Shown here one piece after another: positions 17,985 to 25,115 of a stretch of DNA of 64,000 nt. How positions within the stretch are numbered: position 1 is the stretch's first letter; each line of letters opens with the position of its first letter. The stretch is from Bifidobacterium italicum (GTDB lineage Bacteria > Actinomycetota > Actinomycetes > Actinomycetales > Bifidobacteriaceae): NCBI RefSeq assembly GCF_002286915.1, contig NZ_MVOG01000027.1, forward strand, positions 1 to 64,000, given 5' to 3'. The notes under the pieces were generated by a model that was not told where the DNA came from, did not search any database, and saw nothing but the letters and a program-made list of their open reading frames with translations. The position numbers and the translations under genes are program-made.

Positions 17985-18875
17985 ATGAACTTCTTCCAAG
18001 CAATATTCCTGGGACTCGTGCAGGCGTTGACCGAATACCTTCCGGTCTCGTCGAGCGCGCACATCCGCATCATCGGCGACCTCATGCTCGGACAGGATCC
18101 GGGCGCGGCGTTCACGGCGATCATCCAGATCGGCACCGAGCTCGCCGTGCTGCTGTACTTCCGCCACGACATCTGGAACATCCTCAAGAACTGGTGCCTG
18201 TGCCTCGCCGGCAGGCAGGGCTCCGACTGGCGCCACCGCATGGGCGCGGGCAACAAGGACGCGCGCCTCGGCTGGTACATCATCATCGCCACGATCCCGA
18301 TCGTCGTCGCCGGCCTGCTGTTCCAGGACGCGATCGAAAGCACGCTGCGCAACCTGTGGATCACCGCGGCGATGCTGCTTGTCTTCGGCGTCATCCTGTG
18401 GATCGTGGACGACCGCGCCCCGCAGGTCAAGACGATCGACGACATGACGACGAAGGACTCGGTCCTCTACGGCATCGGCCAGATGCTCGCGCTCATCCCG
18501 GGCGTCTCGCGTTCGGGCGGCACGATCACGTTCGGGCGCGCGATGGGCTACACGCGAGAGGCGGCCGTGCGCTGCGCGTTCCTGATGGCGATCCCGGCGG
18601 TGTTCGGCGCCGGCATCCTCGAGGCCGCCAAGGCGATCAACGGGGGAGCGGCGGCGGACCCGATGTTCCCGGGTTGGGGTGCGACGATCGCGGCGACCAT
18701 CGTCGCCTTCGTCGTCGGCTACATCGTCATCATCGGCTTCCTCAAGTTCGTGTCGACGTTCTCCTACAAGGCGTTCGCGATCTACCGCATCGTGCTGGCC
18801 GTCGTCGTCGCCGTGCTGCTGCTCACCGGCGTGCTGCAGCCGCTCGAGGGCGCGGCGCTCGGCGGCAACGCCTGA
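17985..18875 (+). CDS. uppP: Undecaprenyl-diphosphatase UppP/BacA
   Basis: 296-residue integral membrane enzyme that dephosphorylates undecaprenyl diphosphate to recycle the cell-wall lipid carrier; it also gives some bacitracin tolerance. The two signature regions are present: EYLPVSSSAH near the N-terminus and PGVSRSGGT in the middle. Several hydrophobic helices are visible. The ATG at 17985 follows AACGAGG. A weak -10 (TACAGT, 17934-17939) lies upstream. It ends before an exceptionally long perfect hairpin. Confidence 0.95.
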   Translation: MNFFQAIFLGLVQALTEYLPVSSSAHIRIIGDLMLGQDPGAAFTAIIQIGTELAVLLYFRHDIWNILKNWCLCLAGRQGSDWRHRMGAGNKDARLGWYIIIATIPIVVAGLLFQDAIESTLRNLWITAAMLLVFGVILWIVDDRAPQVKTIDDMTTKDSVLYGIGQMLALIPGVSRSGGTITFGRAMGYTREAAVRCAFLMAIPAVFGAGILEAAKAINGGAAADPMFPGWGATIAATIVAFVVGYIVIIGFLKFVSTFSYKAFAIYRIVLAVVVAVLLLTGVLQPLEGAALGGNA

Positions 18876-18880
18876 GCCGT

Positions 18881-18947
18881 GCGGCCGTATATGGTTCGGG
18901 GCCCGTGCAAGGAATCCTTGCACGGGCCCCGAACCATATACGGCCGC
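18881..18947. terminator. 33-bp perfect inverted repeat between convergent genes
   Basis: Bases 18881-18913 are exactly complementary to 18915-18947, with only one base between, giving a 33-bp stem. Pairing can extend further with a bulge (18876-18881 against 18953-18958). It lies between uppP (+) and the PAC2 gene (-), where a bidirectional terminator is expected, but it is two to three times longer than needed. Confidence 0.75.
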
Positions 18948-19005
18948 CGGTCACGGCGCGCCGGAGATGAACATCAGATGAATTCGCGAACGTCCGCGCC
19001 GACGC

Positions 19006-19839
19006 TCACATCTGCTGGTCGCGCAGATAGGCCTCCGCCTCCTGCACGAGCTGTTCGACGGCGGGCGCGCCGGCCGTCGTGATGTCCTTCGCGCGCTGGC
19101 GCATGTCGGCATCATGTTCGAGCTGGTCCACGTACTGCGCGAGGTCGGCGTTGTTGCGCACCATGATGTCGCAGTGCGAGCGCCATTGGGCGGCCTTGTT
19201 CTCGAGGTCCTTCGCGTCGAGCCTGACGCCGATGACCTTCGAGAGCTCGTCGAGCAGTTGCAACGTGGCCTGGGGGCACGGGTCGGATCCGAGGTACTGC
19301 GGCAGCGACACCCAGATGGCCGTCGTCTCGTAGCCCTCCTCGATCGCGAGCGCGTCAAGCAGATGGGGGATTCCGATCGGGCCGCTGTATTCGCTGTCCG
19401 GATCCGTCTGCTCGCCGTCGACGCTCACGTCCATCGGCAGCGGACGCGTGTGCGGGCACTCGGCGAACATCGATCCGAGCGTGATGATGCTGTGCACGTC
19501 GTACTGCTGCGCGAAGTGCAGGCTCTCCTTGCAGTACTCCATCCAGTGGTAGTTCGGCTCGGGGCCGAGCTGGGCGAGGATGTGCAACGAATCGTCGATC
19601 GTGATGTCGTAGAACGCGGTCTGCGGCCACAGGATGCGCCGTGTGCCCTGGATGACGCACTGCATCGGGCGGGAGGTCTGATAGTCGTAGTAACCGTCGC
19701 GGCTGATGTGGCCGACCTCGAGCGCATGGAACTTGGAGACCAGATGGCGCACGACGTTCGTCGCGCTCTGACCGGCATCGTTCCAACCGTCGAACGCGGC
19801 GACCATGATGTATCTCGCTCTGGGTCTCTGTCCGTACAT
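19006..19839 (-). CDS. PAC2 family protein
   Basis: 277-residue actinobacterial PAC2-domain protein, a family related to eukaryotic proteasome-assembly chaperones; its bacterial function is unclear. Typical blocks are ARYIMVAAFDGWNDAGQSAT at the N-terminus, ILWPQTAFYDIT and TLGSMFAECPHTRP, with a helical C-terminus. There is no ribosome site. TAGAGT at 19847-19852 on the minus strand lies seven bases before the ATG, so it is probably leaderless. Confidence 0.85.
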   Translation of the reverse strand: MYGQRPRARYIMVAAFDGWNDAGQSATNVVRHLVSKFHALEVGHISRDGYYDYQTSRPMQCVIQGTRRILWPQTAFYDITIDDSLHILAQLGPEPNYHWMEYCKESLHFAQQYDVHSIITLGSMFAECPHTRPLPMDVSVDGEQTDPDSEYSGPIGIPHLLDALAIEEGYETTAIWVSLPQYLGSDPCPQATLQLLDELSKVIGVRLDAKDLENKAAQWRSHCDIMVRNNADLAQYVDQLEHDADMRQRAKDITTAGAPAVEQLVQEAEAYLRDQQM

Positions 19840-20056
19840 GACTTTTACTCTAGACCTCGATTTGTTCAGGAATCGTGAAGGTTAGCCCCGGGCTGACACC
19901 TCTCGGCGTACGGCGTATCGGGGTATTGGAAGCACAGTCTACGCCGGTCTCGCCGCCGTGTGCGGCTCCCGTTCCGCACTGTGGGCCGCATGTTCTTCCT
20001 GAACGTCGGGCCACGCGGCCGGGGAAGGGCGGCACGACGGGCGACACGCCGTGATG

Positions 20057-20085
20057 TTGCGAATCGCAGCGGCGTCGTTTAAAGT
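20057..20085 (+). promoter_or_regulatory. Promoter of the tRNA cluster
   Basis: TTGCGA (20057-20062), a 17-base spacer and TAAAGT (20080-20085) lie 43 bp upstream of the first tRNA. The spacing is right for a housekeeping-sigma promoter. Confidence 0.6.
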
Positions 20086-20123
20086 AGTCAATCGTGCTCA
20101 GGCAGCCCAAGCGCCGCCGGGAA

Positions 20124-20203
20124 CACATGCGGACATAGCTTAGTTGGTAAAGCGCGACCTTGCCAAGGTCGAGACCGCGGGTTCGAGTCCCGTTGTCCGC
20201 TCT
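20124..20203 (+). repeat. 80-bp direct repeat, copy 1 (tRNA-Gly)
   Basis: Bases 20124-20203 are identical to 26586-26665: five bases upstream, the full tRNA-Gly and two bases downstream. Both copies have the same orientation and flank about 6.4 kb. They are a substrate for recombination or the trace of a tRNA duplication. Confidence 0.85.
20129..20201 (+). tRNA. tRNA-Gly (anticodon GCC)
   Basis: 73-nt cloverleaf. GCGGACA pairs with TGTCCGC, the anticodon stem-loop is CGACC-TTGCCAA-GGTCG giving GCC, the T-loop is GGTTCGAGTCC, and the discriminator is T. CCA is not encoded. First of a four-tRNA cluster. Confidence 0.96.
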
Positions 20204-20231
20204 AAGGTCCGATGAGTCTGACGACCTTGTC

Positions 20232-20302
20232 GGTGGGTTAGCCAAGCGGTTAGGCAGCGGCCTGCAAAGCCGTATAGACGAGTTCGACTCTCGTACCCAC
20301 CT
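20232..20302 (+). tRNA. tRNA-Cys (anticodon GCA)
   Basis: 71-nt cloverleaf with acceptor GGTGGGT/ACCCACC, anticodon loop CTGCAAA giving GCA, T-loop GTTCGACTC and discriminator T, as expected for Cys. CCA is not encoded. Confidence 0.96.
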
Positions 20303-20332
20303 CGCACGGATGAGCGATCATCCAAGCCGACC

Positions 20333-20404
20333 GGGCGGTTGGCGCAGTGGTAGCGCACTTCCCTGACACGGAAGGGGTCACAAGTTCGAATCTTGTATCG
20401 CCCA
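20333..20404 (+). tRNA. tRNA-Val (anticodon GAC)
   Basis: 72-nt cloverleaf with acceptor GGGCGGT/ATCGCCC (one G-U pair), anticodon stem-loop CTTCC-CTGACAC-GGAAG giving GAC, and discriminator A. Confidence 0.96.
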
Positions 20405-20434
20405 CAAGCCGAGTGATCGGCATAATTGAAGAAC

Positions 20435-20507
20435 GGGTGATTGGCGCAGCGGCTAGCGCACTTCCTTCACACGGAAGGGGTCGTAGGTTCGATTCCTACA
20501 TCACCCA
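20435..20507 (+). tRNA. tRNA-Val (anticodon CAC)
   Basis: 73-nt cloverleaf with acceptor GGGTGAT/ATCACCC, anticodon stem-loop CTTCC-TTCACAC-GGAAG giving CAC, and discriminator A. It shares the anticodon stem and much of its body with the preceding tRNA-Val and is last in the cluster. Confidence 0.96.
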
Positions 20508-20514
20508 CTCGCTT

Positions 20515-20549
20515 AGGCCTCCGACGGCATGTCGGAGGCCTTTCTGTTT
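20515..20549 (+). terminator. Intrinsic terminator of the tRNA cluster
   Basis: AGGCCTCCGAC (20515-20525) pairs perfectly with GTCGGAGGCCT (20531-20541) around GGCAT, followed by TTCTGTTT, eight bases after the last tRNA. Confidence 0.88.
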
Positions 20550-21355
20550 CGGCGTGTCCGTTGAGATTGGTCGGCGTGTCGGGCGTGTCGCCCGAGTGCG
20601 CGTCCATGGGTGGTGCGTGCGTGGTTTCGGAAACCGGATATGCGATTTCGGGTACCGGTCGGGTACCAAGGTACCCGGGGATCGTTCCGGGTTGGACGTG
20701 CATCCCTGTGTTTCGGCGTGTCGCAGTGAGGTAGCTTTCTGCCGCATCGGAGAGGCGCACGACGAACACAAACACGAGTATGGAGGGATGTCGTTTCGGC
20801 GGTGTTCTGGAGAAGGGACGCACGGATGGGAGCGTGGCCTATCTGGCCCGTTACGCGAATCCCAAACGTCCGGGGAGCAGGGTGAGTGCCTGTTCGACAC
20901 TCGCGCCCGCGCGAGGGCGTAACTTGACGACGAGCGAATCCGCGTCGACAAGTACCGGCGCGGTCTCGCCGACTGGACGACACCCAAGCGACAGGACAAT
21001 GGACGCCCCCGCTCAAAAATGGCGTTCGGCGTCAGCCGCGCCGTCGCGGCTGATTCCCTCACTTTCCATGCTGCGAACAAACAAGCCGCTCACTTCCGGG
21101 GAAGAGCCAAAATGACCGGTTCCGCATACGCGGTGGGTGCCGGCACCTTCGTCAACCGGACGCGGGGTCTCTGTTATCGCATGTATTATGGACACGCCAT
21201 CTCCAGTGCGGTAGTATGCACTGACGAGTAGGATTATCGCTACAGCGCAAACGATAACGCCCTACATAAAACAATGGATGGCCATAAAGAACAACATTGT
21301 CTCCCATGCATGAGCAAAATACTGCGTTGGAAGACATAGTGAGGAGGTGTCGGAT
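20550..21355. other. About 800 bp without a convincing gene
   Basis: Open frames here are short, lack ribosome sites and have poor composition for proteins. The stretch contains a cluster of GGTACC sites (20651, 20662, 20670), two within direct CGGGTACC copies and one inverted, and a repeated TTTCGGCGTGTC (near 20546 and 20711). Composition shifts from GC-rich to AT-rich toward the small-ORF/GNAT pair. A possible promoter for that pair (TTGTCT at 21297, AATACT at 21318) is weak. Probably decayed accessory DNA next to a tRNA cluster. Confidence 0.5.
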
Positions 21356-21532
21356 ATGTCCGAAAGCATGTCGAACACGCTGAAGAAACCCGCCGCGCCT
21401 ACCGGTTATGGATTGGCACCCAAAGAGTACGGTGCGAGTCTGAGGAAATCGTTCGATCAGGAGTTCCTGCGGAGGGCGCGAGAAGAACATGAGCGCAGAC
21501 AGCGACTACAGATGGCTCAACGTCAGTCCTGA
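21356..21532 (+). CDS. Small charged protein overlapping GNAT gene
   Basis: 58 residues with a proline/glycine N-terminal part and a strongly charged, probably helical C-terminus (DQEFLRRAREEHERRQRLQ). I do not recognise it. The ATG at 21356 has a clear AGGAGG (21342-21347) at 8 bases, which supports translation. Its last 44 bases overlap the next gene in another frame, so the two are coupled. The small-upstream/GNAT-downstream layout resembles GNAT toxin-antitoxin pairs, but it lacks the ribbon-helix-helix expected of a known antitoxin of that class. Confidence 0.6.
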   Translation: MSESMSNTLKKPAAPTGYGLAPKEYGASLRKSFDQEFLRRAREEHERRQRLQMAQRQS

Positions 21533-22103
21533 CTATTACCCCGAACTCAAAAGGTTCGAGTGCGCCCAACCTGTTTCCGCCGAGGCGTATCAAGCTGCCT
21601 TCAAACGATATGTCGACCAGGACGATGAAGTCGGTTTCGTCAGCCTGTTCGAATCGGAAAACGGTTGCATCTACTGGCGTTATGCGCTCGAGGTGCAGCG
21701 GTTCATTCAGGATGTGAATTACGATCTTGATTTTCGGTACCAGTGGGCTGATATATGCGTGGAGCGCATCCGGGACGCGCACCAAGTGGGGAGCATCTAT
21801 GGATTCGTGTGCTTCGCACTTGATCTGGCGGAGAACGACTTCGATGAGGATCGAGGCTTCATCGCCTATATCGCCCGCTCCAACGCCGTCTCCCGATGCG
21901 GCGTTGGTAAGGTGCTGCTGAATCACGCCTGCCAAAAAATCCAGCGACAGTGCGAGGACAGGCCGAACCCATTGAGCATCATGGCGCGCATCCACCCGGA
22001 GAACACGCCCAGCGAAAACATGTTCGCGCGGCACGGGTTCGAGGACCTCGGGACGGATCCCGATGCCACTCGCTATCATCGATGGGTCTGGTTCAAGGAC
22101 TGA
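21489..22103 (+). CDS. GNAT-fold acetyltransferase-like protein
   Basis: 204 residues. The acetyl-CoA-binding motif A appears as IARSNAVSRCGVGKVLLNHA (R-x-x-G-V-G-K, about residues 132-150), and motif B as ENTPSENMFARHGFED near the C-terminus. The N-terminal 100 residues are not familiar. The start lies within the end of the preceding small ORF. Codon use is less GC-biased than in the core genes, suggesting transfer. It could be a toxin acetylating a tRNA or protein, or a detoxifying enzyme; the sequence does not decide. Confidence 0.68.
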   Translation: MSADSDYRWLNVSPDYYPELKRFECAQPVSAEAYQAAFKRYVDQDDEVGFVSLFESENGCIYWRYALEVQRFIQDVNYDLDFRYQWADICVERIRDAHQVGSIYGFVCFALDLAENDFDEDRGFIAYIARSNAVSRCGVGKVLLNHACQKIQRQCEDRPNPLSIMARIHPENTPSENMFARHGFEDLGTDPDATRYHRWVWFKD

Positions 22104-22268
22104 CCTCGTCGACGGTCGGCGAATGGATGGCCTGCATCCTAAGGTGCGGGGCCATCCATATCCAGCGCGATGTCGATCGTAGGAGCCGACCCGGGCGCGG
22201 ACATGGCCATGCGGGCACATCTCCTTGTCGGGGCGAAACGCCCGGTGGGATTCGTTGTAGGAGTGGAC

Positions 22269-22376
22269 GATTCTGCTGTGATGGACGATGCGGTCGATGA
22301 CGGCAGAATCATCGAATTCCACGGACCAAGTCAACACATGATCCAGACCCTCATGTTCAACAACACCAATCAATAA
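22269..22376 (+). pseudogene. Remnant of an IS21-type IstB ATPase C-terminus
   Basis: The frame ending at the TAA at 22374 reads AVMDDAVDDGRIIEFHGPSQ followed by HMIQTLMF. This resembles the C-terminal end of IstB helper ATPases of IS21-family elements (a DRIVHHGRLIEF-GPSxRMxxxLM pattern). Nothing upstream continues the ATPase domain, so only a decayed tail remains. It suggests past insertion of a mobile element here. Identification is from memory of the motif. Confidence 0.45.
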
Positions 22377-22405
22377 GCACACCATCATGCCCATGACGAA
22401 AAACC

Positions 22406-22430
22406 AAAAAGCTAACTAAAAAAGCTAACT
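22406..22430 (+). repeat. 13-bp tandem duplication
   Basis: AAAAAGCTAACT occurs at 22406 and again at 22419, a 13-bp tandem repeat in an AT-rich patch after the IstB remnant. It may be a slipped-strand product or a scar. Confidence 0.6.
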
Positions 22431-22465
22431 TGATAAAATGCGTTTCACACACCGCGTTTGGCGGC

Positions 22466-22624
22466 TTACATGTCACGCAACCGCTTGTATGCGACCTCTT
22501 CGGACTCGTGGCTCAACACCGTAATCTCCGATTCCTCGAAGTGTTGTAACAATCGCTAGAACTCGCCGAGCAGCAGTCAATGACATAAGTATCGCGGCTG
22601 ATTTTTCCATATGGATTTTTTCAT
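22466..22624 (-). pseudogene. Small gene with two in-frame stops
   Basis: On the minus strand an ATG at 22624 has an ideal AAGGAGGA site. The frame reads MKKSIWKNQPRYLCH, stop, LLLGEF, stop, then RLLQHFEESEITVLSHESEE and VAYKRLRDM before the final stop at 22466. The C-terminal part looks like a real soluble protein. The 53-codon frame is otherwise unshifted, with TGA and TAG inside it. I do not recognise the family. A nonsense-killed small regulator or antitoxin relic is plausible. Confidence 0.42.
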
Positions 22625-22960
22625 ATTCGTCCTCCTTCCTTGTCCACGACTCAGCGCTGAATCGTTGGGCCGAAATATACGCCGCAGAGAACCCCAACGG
22701 TCCCGATTGCCGAATCAGCAGAATAATCAAAGGGTATTCGACCATACCGATGGACTCTGTTGCGACATACGTGCATGGATTGCCTAGCGAGATGTCATTC
22801 AATTATGAAAACAAAAACGGATTGCAATGTATGTAATTACATAATCTACAGCGTATTCACCATAATCATAGAGAGATAAAAACATAGAAAATATGACTTC
22901 GGCCCCACGCGCCTCGGTTCGCAGACACCCCGTCTTCCCGTCCGACGCGCCGCATGCCGT
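22625..22960. other. AT-rich stretch without a gene
   Basis: This 336-bp stretch lies between the decayed small gene and the GntR operon operators. Frames on either strand are short and broken and no ribosome site precedes a start. The composition (22800-22890) is much more AT-rich than the chromosome around it, consistent with foreign or decaying DNA. Confidence 0.5.
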
Positions 22961-23030
22961 CACTATCGTTATATAGTGTACTGTACTGTTATATAGTGTT
23001 ATACACTTGGTTGCGGCATACGCCGCAACC
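22961..23030 (+). promoter_or_regulatory. Operator/promoter region of the GntR-ABC operon
   Basis: Two direct copies of GTTATATAGTGT start at 22968 and 22988, exactly 20 bp apart. Each belongs to an inverted repeat: CACTAT-N6-ATAGTG (22961-22978) and AGTGT-TAT-ACACT (22995-23007). A further perfect palindrome, GGTTGCGGC-N4-GCCGCAACC (23009-23030), lies between them and the gene. TATAGT-like -10 boxes are inside the repeats. YtrA-type GntR regulators bind inverted repeats in their own promoters, so autorepression is likely. Confidence 0.65.
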
Positions 23031-23053
23031 AACGACGACGGGAGGACGAAGGC

Positions 23054-23467
23054 ATGATGGACATCGTCATCAACGCCGCCTCGATGACGCCGATCTACGA
23101 GCAGATCGTGGACCGCATCCGCGCGTTCATCAAAACAGGCGACCTCAGAGCGGGCGACGCGCTGCCCTCGGTGCGCGCCCTCGCGCGGCAATGCGCGATC
23201 TCGGCGCTCACCGCGAAAAAGGCGTACGACGTGCTCGAACAGGAGGGCCTCGTCGTCACCGTGCAGGGCAAGGGCACCTTCGTCGCCGAGGTCTCGCCGA
23301 ACATCGTGGCCGAGGAACTCAACCGCCGGGTGGAGGAGGAATTCGCGCAGGCGATAGCCAAGGCGCGCAGGCTGCGGCTGGATGACGGGGAGATCATGGA
23401 ACTCGTCACGATGCTGCTCGACGAGACGGACGACGAGGCGACGGACATGGAAGGGGAGACGCGATGA
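23054..23467 (+). CDS. GntR family (YtrA subfamily) regulator
   Basis: 137 residues. A winged HTH at residues 1-70 (PIYEQIVDRIRAFIKTGDLR, DALPSVRALARQ, LTAKKAYDVLEQEGLV) is followed by only about 50 helical residues, as in YtrA-type GntR proteins that control ABC exporters. GGGAGG lies upstream of the ATG. The stop overlaps the start of the ATPase gene (ATGA). It probably represses the whole three-gene operon through the palindromes upstream. The inducer is often a cell-wall-active antibiotic or stress, but is unknown here. Confidence 0.9.
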   Translation: MMDIVINAASMTPIYEQIVDRIRAFIKTGDLRAGDALPSVRALARQCAISALTAKKAYDVLEQEGLVVTVQGKGTFVAEVSPNIVAEELNRRVEEEFAQAIAKARRLRLDDGEIMELVTMLLDETDDEATDMEGETR

Positions 23468-24381
23468 GCGACGACGCGATCACGCTGGACCATACGACGA
23501 AACGATACGCGGACTTCACGCTCGACGTGACGATGCGGGTGCCGAAGGATCGCATCACCGCGCTGGTGGGCGTCAACGGATCAGGCAAGACGACGACGTT
23601 CCGGATCATCCTCGGACTCGCCGAACCGGATGCCGGATCGGGCGCGCTGCTCGGCGCCGACGTCACCCGGCTGCGGAACGCCGTCAAACGACGCGTCGGC
23701 GCCGTGCTCGCCGACGCGGCCTTCGACGCCGTGTTCTCCGGCGACGACGTCATCAGGCAGCAGGCGGCCTTCTATCCCGACTTCGATGCGACGCTGTGCC
23801 GGAAGCTGCTCGAACGCTTCGAGCTGCCTGTGGACAAGCCGATGGGCGACTTCTCCACCGGCATGGCCGCGAAATTCAGGACGATCATCGCGATGTCGCA
23901 TCGACCCGAGGTCCTCATCCTCGACGAGCCGACGGCCGGGCTCGACATCGTCGCGCGCGGCGAGCTGCTCGACCTGCTGCGCGCCTACATGGAGACGCCG
24001 GGACGCGCGATCCTCATCAGCTCGCACAATGCGAAGGACATCGAATCGCTGTGCGACGACTTCTACCTCATCGACCGCGGACATATCCGCCTGCACGAGA
24101 CGATCGACCGTCTGCGCGACGACTATGCGACGCTCATCCTCACCGACGGGCAGGCGGCGGCGATGGACCGCTCGCATATCCTCGCGAGCGCGCGCATGCA
24201 TGGCGCCGTCCATGCGCTCACCGACGAACGCCGCTACTACGAGGAGAACATGCCCGGCGTCCAGATCGCGCGAGGCGACATCGACGGGCTCATCACCGTC
24301 ATGACGATGGCCGGGGAGTCGGAACACGCGCCGATGGATCAGGAGACCGACGAGACGATCAGGGAAAGGAACCGGTCATGA
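23464..24381 (+). CDS. ABC transporter ATP-binding protein (YtrB-like)
   Basis: 305 residues. Walker A is GVNGSGKTT (about residues 38-46), Walker B is VLILDEPTAGLD, and the H-loop is in LISSHNAKDIE. The signature loop reads FSTGMAAK instead of LSGGQ, a form common in this subfamily. It overlaps the regulator upstream and the permease downstream by four bases each, so the three form one coupled operon. Probable role is energising export or membrane-lipid or peptide handling with the adjacent permease. Confidence 0.88.
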   Translation: MSDDAITLDHTTKRYADFTLDVTMRVPKDRITALVGVNGSGKTTTFRIILGLAEPDAGSGALLGADVTRLRNAVKRRVGAVLADAAFDAVFSGDDVIRQQAAFYPDFDATLCRKLLERFELPVDKPMGDFSTGMAAKFRTIIAMSHRPEVLILDEPTAGLDIVARGELLDLLRAYMETPGRAILISSHNAKDIESLCDDFYLIDRGHIRLHETIDRLRDDYATLILTDGQAAAMDRSHILASARMHGAVHALTDERRYYEENMPGVQIARGDIDGLITVMTMAGESEHAPMDQETDETIRERNRS

Positions 24382-25001
24382 GAGGACTGCTGGCAAGGGA
24401 TGTGATTGCGATGGGCAAAAACCGGGCGTTCCTGCTCGTGGCGTTGGCGCTGTGCGTGTTCTACACCGTCTCGGACATGTACGTCACGGGCGTGCTGCTT
24501 ATGCCGATGCTGCTCGCCACGGTGTGCGGGAACATGATTCGCAACGATTTGAGCGCCCCGATACGGCGCATGTTGTTCTCGATGCCGTTCAGCAGAGAGC
24601 AGTACGTGGCGGAGAAGTACCTCGTCTCGATCGTACCGTCCTGCCTGCTCGCGTTCGTGCTGCAGGCGCTCAGCGCCGTAATCCATCGGCAGTCCGTCGC
24701 GCAGTCGGCGATGGTCGTCGCATGTGCGACGCTGCTCACTGTGCTGACTGTCTCGATCGAGATCCCGGTGAACATCATCTTCCGCGACCGCGCGCAGATC
24801 GCCCGCGTGTGCATCCTCGCGATCGTGTTCACGCTCGTCGTGCTCGCCGTGTCGCTCGACATGGGCGCCGACGGACTGCTCGCGACGATCGTCTCGACGC
24901 CGTCGTGGGCGTTGTACGGCATCGGCGCCGCACTGGGCGCGGCCGTGCTCGTCGTCTCCGCCATCGTGTCGCGGCATGCGCTGCGGTCGGCGCAGCTGTA
25001 G
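24378..25001 (+). CDS. ABC-2-type permease subunit
   Basis: 207-residue membrane protein with about six hydrophobic helices (FLLVALALCVFYTV, LLMPMLLATVCG, LVSIVPSCLLAFVLQAL and others). After the second helix is the segment NDLSAPIRRMLFSMPFSREQYVAEKY, which is typical of small ABC-2 permeases (LP-x-R-xx-YV-KY). It is the partner of the ATPase it overlaps. The substrate is unknown. It ends before a strong hairpin terminator. Confidence 0.82.
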   Translation: MRGLLARDVIAMGKNRAFLLVALALCVFYTVSDMYVTGVLLMPMLLATVCGNMIRNDLSAPIRRMLFSMPFSREQYVAEKYLVSIVPSCLLAFVLQALSAVIHRQSVAQSAMVVACATLLTVLTVSIEIPVNIIFRDRAQIARVCILAIVFTLVVLAVSLDMGADGLLATIVSTPSWALYGIGAALGAAVLVVSAIVSRHALRSAQL

Positions 25002-25021
25002 ACGACCGGCGGCATCATCAA

Positions 25022-25068
25022 CGGAATCGGGCGGCCTTGTCGTTCATCGACGAGGCCGCCCGATTCCG
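25022..25068. terminator. Bidirectional terminator
   Basis: CGGAATCGGGCGGCCT (25022-25037) pairs perfectly with AGGCCGCCCGATTCCG (25053-25068), 16 bp, with partial extra pairing (TGTCG/CGACG) in the loop. It separates the ABC operon from the convergent lipoprotein gene. Confidence 0.75.
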
Positions 25069-25115
25069 CGATTCTCTTGCACCTCTATATATATGCATAT
25101 GCATGCGCGCGGCGT

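Noticed and set aside
20496-21080. Minus-strand 194-residue frame after the tRNA cluster
   Set aside because: Overlaps the tRNA-Val gene, is rich in Arg/Pro/Ser as random GC-rich translation, and has no ribosome site.
22473-22802. 109-residue minus-strand frame
   Set aside because: It runs through the ribosome site and in a different frame from the better-supported small pseudogene; no recognisable domain.
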